64,000 nt of DNA from Stomorhina lunata (Eukaryota; Arthropoda; Insecta; Diptera; Rhiniidae), in NCBI GenBank assembly GCA_933228675.1, contig OW121741.1, positions 77,154,387-77,218,386 of the forward strand, written 5' to 3'. The first letter of the stretch is position 1. Each line of letters opens with the position of its first letter. The notes under the pieces were generated by a model, which had not been told where the DNA came from, made no database searches, and saw only the letters and a list, made by a program, of their open reading frames with translations. Below, one piece after another: positions 11,730 through 23,206 of this stretch. The translations under genes were made by a program, and so were the position numbers.

Positions 11730-12668
11730 TAGTCGGCAGAGTTGCCGTTTTTTTATACTTTTAACTAAAATGGATATTTTTTTCAATGTGTAGTTTTAAC
11801 GTTTTAAAAAGAAAAAGATTTCTTTTTTTAAATATTTTTATAAAACATTTTTTTTCTATACATATTTCTATATTTTTTTTTATCAAAAACCTTTTTATAT
11901 TTTTTTTTATTAAACATTTTTTTATCAAAAATTTTTTATCAAAAATTTTTCTATCAAAAACTTTTCTATAGAAACATTTTTTCCATAAAACAATTTTTTA
12001 TCAAAAATTTTCCATAGAAAATTTTTTTATCAAAAATTTTCCATAGAAAATTTTTTTATCAAAAATTTTCCATAGAAAATTTTTTTATCAAAAATTTTCC
12101 ATAGAAAATTTTTTTATCAAAAATTATTTCTTTATCAAAAATTTTTCTATAGAAAAATTTTTGATAAAAAAATTTTCTATGGAAAATTTTTGATAAAAAA
12201 ATTTTCTATGGAAAATTTTTGATAAAAAAATTTTCTATGGAAAATTTTTGATAAAAAAATTTTCTATGGAAAATTTTTGATAAAAAAATTTTCTATGGAA
12301 AATTTTTGATAAAAAATTGTTTTATGGAAAAAATGTTTCTATAGAAAAGTTTTTGATAGAAAAATTTTTGATAAAAAAAATTTTAATAAAAAAAATATAA
12401 AAAGATTTTTGATAAAAAAAATATAGAAATATGTATAGAAAAAAATATGTTTTATAAAAATATTTAAAAAAAGAAATCTTTTTCTTTTTAAAACGTTAAA
12501 ACTACACATTGAAAAAAATATCCATTTTAGTTAAAAGTATAAAAAAAACGGCAACTCTGCCGACTATTTTTTGTTCTGTTCTCTTTGCGCCGACCCGTGA
12601 TTATGATCCACTTAAGGTAGCAAAAAGTGTATCATTAGCATTAACAGCTGAAAATTTTGTATAGAAAA
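11631..12668. repeat. Near-perfect palindrome, about 519-bp arms, no spacer
   Basis: The left arm reads CTATACAAAATTTTCAGCTG and onward; the right arm ends with its reverse complement. CAGCTG lies at 11,647-11,652 and 12,645-12,650, and the symmetry axis is the CTATAG at 12,147-12,152. Only a few differences are visible, including a 1-base indel in GCTAAT(G)ATACAC. Both arms carry the TAGTCGGCAGAGTTGCC segment and then tandem 29-bp units. Confidence 0.9.
12003..12318. repeat. 29-bp AT minisatellite around the palindrome axis
   Basis: The units contain CCATAGAAAATTTTTTTATC, and the CCATAG positions (12,012 and 12,041) give a 29-bp period. Orientation inverts at the CTATAG axis at about 12,149. 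Confidence 0.85.
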
Positions 12669-13100
12669 TTTTTTTATCAAAAATGTTTTTTTTGTTTTAT
12701 TTTTTTCTAAATTTTTTTTTTGTTATCAAAAATGTTTCTATATTTTTTTATTAAAAATTTTTCTATAAAAAATTTTTTTATCAAAAATTTTTCTATCAAA
12801 AATTTTTCTACAGAAAATTTTTTTATCAAAAATTTTTCTATGGAAAAAATTTTTCCATAAAACGGTTTTTTATCAAAAATTTTTCTATAGAAAATTTTTT
12901 TATCAAAAATTTTTCTAAAAATATTTTTATCAAAAATTTTTCTATAGAAAATTTTTTTTATCGAAAAATTTTATATAAAATATTGTTTTCATCGAACAAT
13001 TTTCCAAAGAAAAATATCTTTATTTTAAACTTTTCTATAACAAAATTTTTGGATCGAGAATTTCTAAAAAATATAAAAATCTAAAATTGTTTAATATTAG
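12669..13100 (+). repeat. Degenerate extension of the AT minisatellite
   Basis: Irregular TATCAAAAATTTTTCTATAG-like units continue to about 13,050 and then dissolve into plain AT-rich sequence. Confidence 0.65.
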
Positions 13101-14735
13101 AATTTATTTTTGTTTTAAAAAATATTCCCAATATAAACAAACTTATTCCCAAGGTTTACGAAAGTAATAGTGTCGTGGCAATAATGTTCGAGATTATATT
13201 ATTTTGTTCTCTCGATCCATGTGTTTTGTTGCTATAAATTGTATTTTGATTTGTTTCTTTCCTATTTTGTTTTTTTCTTTTCTTTCTTTCCTATTTGGTT
13301 TTTTCTTTTCTTTAACAAAGCGGCTCCAACCAACTCTGTTAACATCCAAATTCCAACTGAATTATTTTAATACTCATTTTCACGAGTTTTATTAATGATC
13401 GTGGTATTTACGAAATTTAAAAAAAAATCATCGGCTACTGGTGGTATGGGCTCCTTACTCCTAATTATAATGTATAATGTCTGGTAATTTTTTACCAAAT
13501 TTAAAATATTTTTATGAAAAGCGAAACATATATCCGCGTTCTGGACGTAAGAAAAACCTACCTTTAAAGGGTATTAAAAGTATTAAAAGAATGCATTCCT
13601 TTACATCACCTGTGTCCTTAGCTAGTTTTTGTTATTTAGTATTTTATTTATTTTTTACCTTTTTTTTTTACTACTAATTTATTGTATTTCTATACAATGT
13701 TTGTGTATTAGTAAATAATTATTATTGTATTAGTAGACATTTGTGTGCAAGTGTAAGTTTTCGTTTGTATTTTTATTTTTCCATTCTATACAAGCCATCC
13801 GTCTGTCCGTCCATCAGTCCAGTCACCAGTTGTTCTCTTTCATTACGTTTCTTTCGTTTGTGGGTTTTTGATAGTTTTTTTTTCTAGTTCTAGTATTTGG
13901 CAATCAGTCACTTGGTCATTTGAACCAAAAAAGTAAAAAATTAAACACATTCACTCGAAGCATGCAATGGCGGTTAGGTCTGTCCATCCGTTTCGTTCTT
14001 TTGTCTTGATGTCAGTTAGCCCTTCAATTATTTAAGGTTAGACACTCGACGTTCATTTATTTAGTTTCTGTTTTTTTTTTGGTTGCTTGTAAAACTGACT
14101 GACAGCAACAATAATTTATCTTTTTTTATTATTATCGTTGTTGTTCCTAAAAGTTGTTATAGCATTTTGACCGGTGTAGAACAAACATTGTTCCATCTGA
14201 CAAGTTTATACAGTTTGTTAAGATGTTTTAACATTTTTTTAAATGGATTATAAAAATTGATTTTTATTGTTTAGTTTCGCGTTCTTTTACGTTTTATTTC
14301 TTTATTTTTATATTTTGCTAATATGCTAAAAAAAACAGATTAAAGAAATTGCGGAAAAAAATGAGCACACACGGAATAGGTTCAGTGTTAATAATAGCTC
14401 TGTTCATTGATTGTTACCCAATAAAAATTAAAATTGACAAAATTGCTCTTCTAAATGCTCAAAGATAACAATTGAACGCCCAATTCCTAATCAAAAAAAC
14501 TCTTACTAGAATATGGAATTATTTAAGTTTTGAAAATTATATGTCCCAAATTCGTTAGAAATTTAAGGCCGGTATCGCTCTTGTTTTTTCAATGATTCAG
14601 CTTAACACATAAGATCCCTTCCCATTTTTGTACCATTCTCTACCGCTACCGACTGACTGAACAATTCATCATCGTCCAGCAAAACCGGCAAAAGCTAGAG
14701 AGCTGAAATTTAAACAGCGATACCATTACCGACAT
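13101..14735. other. Intergenic DNA
   Basis: T-rich sequence with a CCGTCTGTCCGTCC patch at 13,798-13,812 and no supported gene. Frames at 13,204-13,395 and 13,477-13,677 are phenylalanine-rich products of T-runs. Confidence 0.5.
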
Positions 14736-15250
14736 CAAGAATTCACTAGAAGGGATTTTTGGACCGTTAAGGGGGAAAAGTAAGTAAAACATTTTTTGGT
14801 ACTTTTTTGAACCCATATGTATTTTTTGAATCAATAAACCTAAAGACTTTTTCGGTTTAAGGGGTAAAAGGGTAAAAACGGAAACAAATTATTCGATTAA
14901 GAATTATGTTTTTAATCGTTTCATATAGAAAAAAATATGTTTTTGACGCATTTTCGTTTTATGTGTAAAACAGGGAAAAAGGGGAGAAATTTAGTAGATA
15001 ATGACATATCTCCGAAGTTTCAATTAAGTTTGGATTATCCTCGAAAATAAGGGGCATACGGTCAGTACTGTTTCGATAATGGCCCATTTCTTTTGAATCA
15101 ATTGAAGTAGAAACAATATTCTTACCCCAATCGATAAATATTAAAAAACGAAAATAACTCGAGTTTTGGATTAAAAGGGTAAAACCGGCTGAAAATGATT
15201 AGGTTAGGAATTTAGTTTTTATCTTTACATTTCCTTTGAACCAATAAAGC
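14736..15250 (-). mobile_element. Diverged family C-like fragment
   Basis: Repeated GGTACTTTTTTGAACCCAT, AATCAATAAACCTAAA and GGGGTAAAAGGGTAAAA resemble the reverse complement of the C interior, but divergence is high. Confidence 0.5.
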
Positions 15251-15257
15251 TAAATAG

Positions 15258-16730
15258 TACCTGGTAGACCGAGACTTGCTCGGAGCTTTATGATAAGCAT
15301 TTTGAGGAAAATTTTAAAGTTTTTATATATTTTATATTATAAAGTGCTAAAATAAATTTAGAGGAAAGACATTGTAGAAATATTCAGTTAATTTTGAATT
15401 ATTTGATTTATTTTGTCCGACCAACACATAGTTTGCATAGTTTACAGTTTAACTCATTTTGAATAATTTTGGAAATTATTCATATCAACAGAAACCTCTG
15501 TCGACTCATGCGCAACAACTTTGCTAAAGATTATAGTCTGATCAAATGCACAGTTTACGATTTAATTCATTTTGAATAGTTTTCTGTGGCGCCACCTGTC
15601 GGACTTTGCTTATTCCAATTCATAAACCTTCTTCGGCTTATCCGTAACAACTTTGCTGAAGATTATAGCATGATTAAATGTACAGCATACGATTAAATTG
15701 ACTTTGAGTAAATTTCAGTAGCGCCACCTATCGAAATTTCTTCATACCAACTAAGAAACCTTCGTCGGGTCATGTGCAACAACTTTGCTAAAGATTATAG
15801 CATGATTAGATGTACAGATTACGATTAAATTGACTTTAAGTAAGTTTGTGTAGCGCCACCTGTCGGAAATTATTCATACCAACTAAAAAGCCTTCGTCGG
15901 CTCATGCGCTACAACTTTGCTAAAGATCATAGCATGATCAAATATACAGTTTACGATTTAATTAATTTTTGGTAATTTTCAGTGGCGCCATCTGTCGGAA
16001 ATTAGTCTTATCAACTTTAAAACCTTCGCCGGCTTATTCGCAACATCTTCGCTAAAGAGCATAACATGATCAAATTCACAGTTTACTATTCTATAAAGAA
16101 CATACATACAGACAAACATTCATTTGTTTAAAATAATACTAATTTTTCCCCCTTTTTATTCCCTAATTTCTAAAAGTTCCATATGCATATTTGGTACTTT
16201 TTTGGTGCCAATTGAATTCGGTACACTTTATTAAAACGCAGTTAACATAATGTATAATGTTCCTATTCATATTACTTTGGAGATGTTAAGTTATAATTTT
16301 ATCCCTTTTTTACCCATTTCGGCTCCAAAATCAAAAAAGTACCAAATACGTGTTTCATGTTTCGTTTACATCTATTGATTGCAGTACAAAGTTTATTTCT
16401 GTATTCTTTAGTTTAAAATATAAGAGTGGGTTAAAAAGGTGACAAAAAAAACAATTTTCACCCTTTTTTACCCCCCTATCGGACATAGTTTCAAAAAAGT
16501 ACCAAACACCTGTCCGCTTATTTTCAAAGCTGTTTAAAACGTAATTTTAATTTTGTTTCTATACCTATTGCTTTAGGAGACATAGCGTTTTCGATTTTTC
16601 CCCTTTTTACCCGTTTTTACCCTCTTAGAGGTAAAAGTTCCAAAAGTCCCTTCTTCTTCGACCTATACATCAAAAAAGATACCCACTGTCCAAATTTTAT
16701 CAAAATCGTTAGAGCCGTTTTCGAGATAGC

Positions 16731-16771
<41 letters not shown>

Positions 16772-16800
16772 TATTGCTCGTTTAAGAATAAAAGATAAGA
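15258..16800 (+). mobile_element. Family C element, near full length (copy C2)
   Basis: Begins TACCTGGTAGACCGAGACTT with the hairpin CCGAG-ACTTG-CTCGG. Four or more 132-bp tandem units follow (15,460-16,085), then the GTACCAAA-rich body, a (TA)n tract and the GCTCGTTTAAGAATA tail. A second 5' end with the same start lies at 55,261. There is no coding capacity. A small 5' hairpin, central tandem repeats of 130-150 bp and a simple-repeat tail resemble DINE elements that carry tandem repeats. That assignment is an inference. Confidence 0.75.
15460..16085 (+). repeat. 132-bp tandem repeat inside C2
   Basis: GCGCC positions at 15,589, 15,721, 15,853 and 15,985 are spaced exactly 132 bp. Units share AACTTTGCTAAAGAT, (A/G)TAGCATGAT and a GGCGCC-type palindrome. 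The same 132-bp spacing occurs at 55,585, 55,717 and 55,849. Confidence 0.9.
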
Positions 16801-16877
16801 TAAATAAAATTTGTAGAGAAGTTGATTGACATACATTACATCACCTCAAAAAGGGATAGAAACAAAATTAAAATTTA

Positions 16878-17606
16878 ACAAGTAAGAAGATGCTATAGTC
16901 GGTCAAGCCCGACAATACGATACCCTCACCACTAAAGTCAAAGTTGTACTTTTTCATGTATAAAACAAATATTTTCTAAATTTTGTCAAAATATGAACAT
17001 TTTCTTAAGGCTTATAAATTTAAGCTGTTTTCGTCATTTATACTTATATGGGGACTAGGGTCAAATGTGGACCGATCATCTTGAAACTAAGCAAATTGAT
17101 TATAGTTTTTACAAGAATTATATGTGCAAATTTTAAAATTGTCATAATTTTAAGCTTTATGAGCTTTTTAGTGATTTTTGTCTGATTTAGTGCGTTTTTA
17201 AAGAAGAGTTTGTACGGGAGCTATTGTCAAATGTAGACCGATTTTACCGAAATTTGGTACTGTGATTTTAGTTTATATATGCAGTATTTGTTTTAAATTT
17301 CATGAAAAAATATTGATATTTGTGGCCAATATATCAATTCCGGGAAGTGGGGCCTATGGGAGGTACCATAAATAATGGACCGATTTTGACGAATTTCAAT
17401 AGCCATAGTCCTATTATCAAAAAAATGATCTGTGCCAAATTTCATTAAATTATCTTTAGAACTGCGACCTGTAGTTTGATTACAAGGTTTACATGGGGTC
17501 CAGCCAGCCAGACGGACGGACATTGCTAAATCGACTCAGAAAGTGATTCTAAACCTATTGGTATACTAAAAGGTGGGTCTAAGACAAATATTTCTATGTG
17601 TTACAT
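16878..17606 (+). mobile_element. Family A element (copy A6), 3' truncated
   Basis: Starts ACAAGTAAGAAGATGC with GTCGG-TCAAGC-CCGAC and contains all A modules and CAGACGGACGGAC. It stops at TATGTGTTACAT, before the closing subterminal repeat. The minus-strand frame at 17,293-17,523 recurs in altered form at 43 kb and is repeat sequence. Confidence 0.85.
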
Positions 17607-18583
17607 AGAAATATGTATAAAAAGCTATAAACAAATGTTTGGTACTTTTTTGATCCAATTATATCTTTTGAATTGATAAACATTTAAAAAACAAACACCT
17701 CTTAGTACTTTTCCAATCTGTGGGTTATAACTCTGATACTATTGATCCGATTGAAACGCAATATATAGACGAATCAAAGGCTATGTAAATCTTAATTTTT
17801 CTGATTTTATTTGAATAAAATCCGATTATTAGTTTCTGAGTTATCATTAATTGCAATTTTACAAAAAAAAAAAAAATATAAAAAAACCTATCCATAGAAT
17901 TTAAAATTTTTCCATTTTTGTTTTAAGGTAGCCATGATACATCAAATGTATATAGTGGTTACTAAAGCATATTTTTTCTGTTGCCCTGTGTAATTATTAA
18001 CAATTATTAAAAGTTTTTAGTTACTGAACAAACCTTATGTGAAAATCTTTGATTATCACGTACTCGTAAAAGTAAAATGTATTTGAAAAAAAAATTTACA
18101 ACATAACAGTTTTCAAATTGATTTTACACGAGTAAATGTATGAACTCACTTGTGTGTAAAATGTAACAAGTTGTTAAAAATGTTGTTAGTATAGAGGTCA
18201 AGAACAAATACAGGACATTTTAACAATTAATAATTGTTTATTGTAACTTTGAATGGGTTAGGTTAGGTAAGTGTGTTAGTCTTGTAACAAGACGCAATTA
18301 AACTGTTCATTGTGATTCGTCAAAAACTAGCAAAAAGCTTGTTATAATCTGCCTTAATTAAACTAATCGGTTTACTTAAGAAGTCGACCAAGTTCTATAG
18401 TCGCCAGATCTCTTAGGCCATTAAATATTTTCTTGACTCCTCCTCGTCCCTCTAGATTCCACAAAAGACACTTTTCATAATATTTAGTCTAATTTTTCCA
18501 TCTGATAGTGCTATGTCACTACGGACGCAAGAATAGCTTTGTTAATTGTTAAAGGCATAAATAAAGAATAAATATAATCTCTA
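17607..18583. other. Intergenic DNA with a short C-like remnant
   Basis: 17,630-17,720 contains TTTGGTACTTTTTTGATCC as in family C. The rest is AT-rich without a recognisable gene. Confidence 0.45.
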
Positions 18584-19109
18584 ACAGCCAAATTCATAAT
18601 CAAAAGTTGTGCAGTGTCTATGTAGCTTATCCACTAGTTATGTTTAAGTTAATTCATAATATTATTTTAAACAGTGTCTAAGAAAAACCTGCAGCGTTGT
18701 TTTTACAAAAAAAAACTACTTAAAAAATCAACTCTGACATTGTTTATATATTTTTTTTGTGGAATTTCATTTGAAAAAAAAAAAATTGTTTGTTGCGCCT
18801 TCAAATAAATTATTTTAAAAAATATAAGTGAAAAATGGACAAAAGATTTCTAAACGTGCTTTAAACTCGGATCAAGAAGAAAAGGTAAAAATTGCTGTGT
18901 TACTTTGTGTATTTTAATAAAATTTACATAAATTATTCATTTTGTCTCAACTGGTAATAAATAAATAAACAGCTGTTTCACGGTTGTATTAGCAGAGTTA
19001 GGCACTGTTTATGCAGTGTATAAATATAAGATAACCATAGACTAATAAATGTATATTGAATAAAACTGTAGATAGACACTACATAATTTTTGATTCTGAA
19101 TTTGGCTGT
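18584..19109. mobile_element. Candidate TIR element G (about 526 bp)
   Basis: The left end ACAGCCAAATTCATAATCAA and the reverse complement of the right end ACAGCCAAATTCAGAATCAA match over about 40 bp, through AGTGTCTAT. It is an internally non-coding MITE-like structure. A clear target duplication was not found, so the exact ends are uncertain. Confidence 0.6.
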
Positions 19110-19322
19110 CAATTTTTAATATAGGTTACAATCTTAATAAATCATGAGTTCTACTGTTTCCTAGTATGTCTTTGAGTCATCTCAGAAAGATGTTGAAGCT
19201 ACCCACAGGCGATATGTTTTTACATCTGACTTCCCAAAATTAAAAGTCATTTGTAATTGTGAATGTTTGTCAAAATAGTTTTTTTTTGCAGAATATTAGA
19301 CATAGCATATGTTTATTTGATA

Positions 19323-19371
19323 CCAACCTTTTAGTGTACCAATAGGCTTAGAATCACTTTCTGAGTCGATT
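19323..19371 (-). mobile_element. Family A fragment (copy A7), left piece
   Basis: CCAACCTTTTAGTGTACCAA through CTGAGTCGATT matches the A segment beside the GACGGAC tract. The element resumes at 20,215. Confidence 0.75.
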
Positions 19372-19390
19372 AGTTCTAAAGTTCGAATAA

Positions 19391-19862
19391 TTAATTTTTC
19401 TATAGAAAAATTTTTATAATGAAAATTTTTCTATAGAAAAATTTTTATAAAAGTCATTTATAATGAAAATTTTTCTATAGAAAAATTTTTATAATGAAAA
19501 TTTTTCTATAGAAAAAATTTTATAATGAAAATTTTTCTATAGAAAAATTTTTATAATGAAAATTTTTCTATAGAAAAATTTTTATAATGAAAATTTTTCT
19601 ATAGAAAAATTTTTATAATGAAAATTTTTCTATAGAAAAATTTTTATAATGAAAATTTTTCTATAGAAAAATTTTTATAATGAAAATTTTTCTATAGAAA
19701 AATTTTTATAATGAAAATTTTTCTATAGAAAAATTTTTATAATGAAAATTTTTCTATAGAAAAATTTTTATAATGAAAAATTTTCTATAGAAAAATTTTT
19801 ATAATGAAAATTTTTCTATAGAAAAATTTTTATAATGAAAAGTTTTCTCTAGAAAAATTTTT
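19391..19862 (+). repeat. 31-bp AT minisatellite, about 14 units
   Basis: The motif TAATGAAAATTTTTCTATAG is followed by AAAAATTTTTA. Successive ATAATG motifs at 19,584 and 19,615 give a 31-bp period. CTATAG is the centre of a perfect 24-bp palindrome in each unit. Most units are identical, which indicates recent expansion. It sits inside A copy A7. Confidence 0.95.
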
Positions 19863-19866
19863 TCGA

Positions 19867-20204
19867 AAAGTTGTGTCAGTCACCCCCTAGGATCAAAGAT
19901 AATGTTAAAACAATTCTATTTTTTTTTTACCACGCCTACAAATACCGCCCTTTTAGTATTTTGTTCACTGTGTCGCCATTTAGAAGTTGACGTGGTAGTA
20001 AAAAACTATCAAAGTGAGAAATGTAGCCTTTATACAGCCGTGAACACCGATATATAAAGTGTTATGATCGGACTAAAGATGGCGACACAATTAACAAAAT
20101 ACATAAAGGGCGGTATATGTAGGCGTGGTAAAAAACTAAAAAAAAAATTTTTTAGAATTATTTTTACATAATCTTTAATCCTAGGGTGTGACTGACTCAA
20201 CTTT
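19867..20204. mobile_element. Foldback MITE with roughly 110-bp TIRs
   Basis: The left end AAAGTTGTGTCAGTCACCCC and the reverse complement of the right end AAAGTTGAGTCAGTCACACC stay alignable through TTACCACGCCTACA, GTATTTTGTT and GTGTCGCCAT. TTTTTCGA flanks both sides and could be an 8-bp target duplication, although the T-run makes this ambiguous. The interior is about 100 bp and non-coding. Confidence 0.75.
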
Positions 20205-20214
20205 TTTTTTTCGA

Positions 20215-20843
20215 ACCACTCTACTGGACCCCCATGTAAACCTTGTAAACAAACTGCAGGTCGTAATTCTAAAGATAATTTGATGAAATTTAGTACAGTT
20301 CATTTTTTGCATAATGGGCTATTGAAATTCGTCAAAATCGGTCCATTATTTATGGTACCTCCTATAGGTCCCACTTCCCGGAATTGATATATTGGCCACA
20401 AATATCAATATTTTTTCATGAAATTTAAATTAAATACTACTTATGTAAACTAAAATCACTGTACCAAATTTCTGTAAAATCGGTCCACATTTGACCATAG
20501 CTCCCATACAATTTTTTTTTTTTAAACGCACTAAATGAGACAAAAATCACTAAAACGCTAGTAAATCTAAAGATAATGAGAGTTTTAAGTTAATTTTTTG
20601 CATACATAATACAACTGTAATCAATTTGCCAAATTTCGAGACAATCGGTCCACATTTGACTCTAGCTCTCATTTAAGTCCAAATGACAGAAACAGCTTAA
20701 AGATATAAGTTTTGAAAAAATGTTTGTATGATGGCAAAATTTAGCAAATATTTGTCGTTATACAGGAAAAATAACACTTTTGATCTTGGTGGTGAAGGGT
20801 ATTGTATGGTCGGCTTGACCGATTATAGCACTTTCTTACTGGT
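20215..20843 (-). mobile_element. Family A element (copy A7), right piece
   Basis: From TACTGGACCCCCATGTAAAC to CTTACTGGT (the 5' end, with one change from CTTACTTGT), in A order on the minus strand. With 19,323-19,371 it forms one element interrupted by a minisatellite and a MITE at the place of the usual GACGGAC tract. Confidence 0.8.
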
Positions 20844-21282
20844 TTTTTTTTTCTAATATAGATATGCATTTTTTCTTTTTCTTTGGAGTACAAATAGATA
20901 ATCTATACTTTATTACAAAGGCTATCTTGTCCAATCATAAGATTTAAATGTCTCTGAACATACATTAGATACCATAATACATCTTTTTCGGATTGATTGT
21001 GCTTATATCGTTCTCTCTCATACACTGACGTCTCTTTATAGACGCCAGTGTTGCCTTTTATTCTCTTTATGAGATCAAAAGTAATACAGGTCATATTATA
21101 TTTGCATTTATTTACTATTTTCGAAATTGGTAGTAAATTTTTTGCATAAACTTAATAACCTTGAGTTTTGTTTTTATAAAAAAAAGTGTCTGGTAAGTTT
21201 GGTATAATAAAATTTACAAAATACTTAAAAACTTTAGCGAATAGTTTTGTATTATTTCTATAGAACATTTATTTAACAACAA
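20844..21282. other. Intergenic DNA with one short hairpin
   Basis: CACTGACGTCT near 21,023 pairs with AGACGCCAGTG ending near 21,050 across a 6-base loop, with one mismatch. No gene is supported. Confidence 0.45.
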
Positions 21283-21422
21283 CCCAGCAAAACTTTGGTA
21301 ATGGCAAGTACTCCGATAACTGGTTACCTTGTAACGACTACAACATATCATCCGAATAAATAATAAGTTATTACAGAAGTACTTATTTGTAATTAAGATG
21401 GTAATTTAAACTGAATGGCCCC

Positions 21423-21433
21423 GGTTCAAATCC
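21423..21433 (+). promoter_or_regulatory. Left-end B-box-like sequence of T1
   Basis: GGTTCAAATCC matches the Pol III B-box consensus GGTTCRANTCC exactly. No matching A-box or tRNA cloverleaf can be folded upstream, so promoter function is uncertain. Confidence 0.5.
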
Positions 21434-22287
21434 CACCAAGGGCAACAATTTTTTTTTAGTTTTTTTTTTTTTTTATTAAAAGAGTCTTTTTAAATGATTT
21501 TTGAATTTTAAGAACTTAAATATTATCTTCTGTAAAAAAAATTTGTAAAACTAACTCACGTTAATAAAAAAATACCATCATGAGTCAATTTTGATTATGT
21601 AGGGGATGTTGAATACCAAACACGATTCTAATTGGTCTTAACTTGGTAAGCCCAACTTATCTCAACTGTGGACACACACCTCCTCATGGTATCACCCGGG
21701 GAGCTAGTTTAACACCCATTAATATTGTGAGTTAACATGTTCCGAGAGTTGTCCCATAAGATCGATAAAAATGGGTTAGGATTACGGGCTAGTAACCCTC
21801 TCTTAAAAAAAAATACAATGAAGAGGATAAAATTAGAATTGAAATGTCCCACTACCTAATATTAGAGGAGGATGTCCGAAACTTCGATAGAAAGACTAAG
21901 TAGAGGAACATTTTTCAAAGCTTGGCCTATAAAATTGGAGAATATTCGCACAAGATCGAAATCCATGGAATTCTAAAATATGCTCGGACTTTGACCTTAA
22001 AAGGTTGTAACATTTAAGTAAGCAAGAGTCAATCTTATATAAAAACTTATACAAAAAAGAAGATTTAAATTGTTTAAGTTTTAAAATAATTTTAAAAAAG
22101 TTTTAAAATAATTTTAAAAAAGTTTTAAAATAATTACAAAAAATCGTATAAAAATATTTTTCCAAAAATTACAAAAAAGCAAAAAAAAAAAAGCAGGGAA
22201 AAACAAAGTTATTTTCACATGATTATGGATCTAAAAATAAAAATTGTTTATATTAATTATAAGCTGCTAAGCTTTCAACATATGAAG

Positions 22288-22340
22288 TAGCTCAGTGGAA
22301 GAGTCTCTGCCTAGCAGTCGGAGGGTCTGGGTTCGAGCCC
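22288..22340 (+). promoter_or_regulatory. Right-end tRNA-like A-box and B-box of T1
   Basis: The A-box is TAGCTCAGTGG (22,288-22,298) and the B-box is GGTTCGAGCCC (22,330-22,340, one change from consensus), 42 bp apart, with TTTT at 22,360. A D-arm (GCTC/GAG) and a weak anticodon-like arm can be drawn. The acceptor stem does not pair, so this is not a functional tRNA. Confidence 0.6.
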
Positions 22341-22597
22341 CCATGGAATCATAAAAAAATTTTGTATTTAGTTTAAAAATATATGTTTTTAATAAAACAA
22401 CAACAAAAAAGTTGTTGCTGTTGTTGTTGTTGCTTTCAAATGCTTACCCAAGTCATTACTTTCTGCAATTGGTAAGTACTTGCCTCCAATGACATCCCCA
22501 TATTAATGTAATGACTTAAACAGCGAATGAGTAAGTAGTTCGTGTTCAATAGTTTAGCTGTTTAACTCATTACTTGGTAATGAAAAGTTTTGCTGGG

Positions 22598-23146
22598 AAC
22601 CGATAAAAAAACACTCAAACACCTTAAAAAACGTCTTATGAGTAACAACTGAATTTGAATATTGTTTAAGCATTAGGGTGACTCTCATTTTGCAAACAAA
22701 TTATAGTACAGTTAATACAAAAATTAGAATCAAATTAGACACTTAGAAAACCTTGTATTACCAAATAATGAGTAAAACAGCAAAAATTTTATATACGAAG
22801 TACTTACTCAATTAAATTTGAAATCATTACATTAACATGGTGATGTTACTAAAGGTAAGTACTTACTAAATAATAAAGTAGGGATTTAGATAAGCAATTG
22901 AATAAAGAGCAATTGGAATTGTTTTGGGTTATTTTTTCAACAGCCTCCCTGTGACTTAAACCCACCTCATTTCATGAAATGCCCAGACCATATATATTTT
23001 TTGTGTTGTAAAAACAGGGGATAACTTTTACGTATATTGGATTGCTCCAAAATAAACCAGCGATTTTTCATACAGATGACATTGACAATTTTTTTAAACT
23101 GTTTGTGGCTATTTATTTGTTATAAGCTGTCACTTTTAGCTTGCTT
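22598..23146. other. Intergenic DNA with an old T fragment
   Basis: Apart from the T remnant at 22,763-22,906 no family or gene is recognised. 23,037-23,146 is open in one frame but has no domain. Confidence 0.45.
22763..22906 (-). mobile_element. Diverged right-end fragment of element T
   Basis: ATTACCAAATAATGAGTAAA, CATTACATTAACATGGTGAT and AAGTACTTACT match the right terminal region of T2 in the same order with many changes. The terminal CCCAGC is not preserved. Confidence 0.65.
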
Positions 23147-23206
23147 CAGAAAAAAGTCGACAAAAGAACAGTTTCCTCATATTTACTTTATTATTTTCTT
23201 AAAGGA
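23147..23206 (+). pseudogene. Mariner transposase remnant, N-terminal piece
   Basis: The frame reads QKKVDKRTVSSYLLYYFLKG, like the start of the DNA-binding domain of mariner transposases (family knowledge). It is cut at AAAGGA by the D element and resumes at 25,787. It lacks a start codon and is nonfunctional. The identification rests mainly on the continuation to the right. Confidence 0.55.

Larger units (their letters stand above)
21283..22597 (+). mobile_element. TIR element T, copy T1 (1,315 bp)
   Basis: Begins CCCAGCAAAACTTTGGTAAT and ends with the inverse of CCCAGCAAAACTTTTCATTA, so the TIR is about 14 bp. AA lies on both sides, a possible 2-bp target duplication. It is closely similar to T3 throughout. 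No transposase is encoded. The element contains a B-box-like sequence near the left end and an A-box plus B-box tRNA-like segment near the right end. The superfamily is unassigned. Confidence 0.85.

Noticed and set aside
22281..22350. A functional tRNA gene inside T1
   Set aside because: A- and B-boxes are good, but the acceptor stem does not pair and the T and anticodon stems are poor; the copies in T2 and T3 have the same defects.
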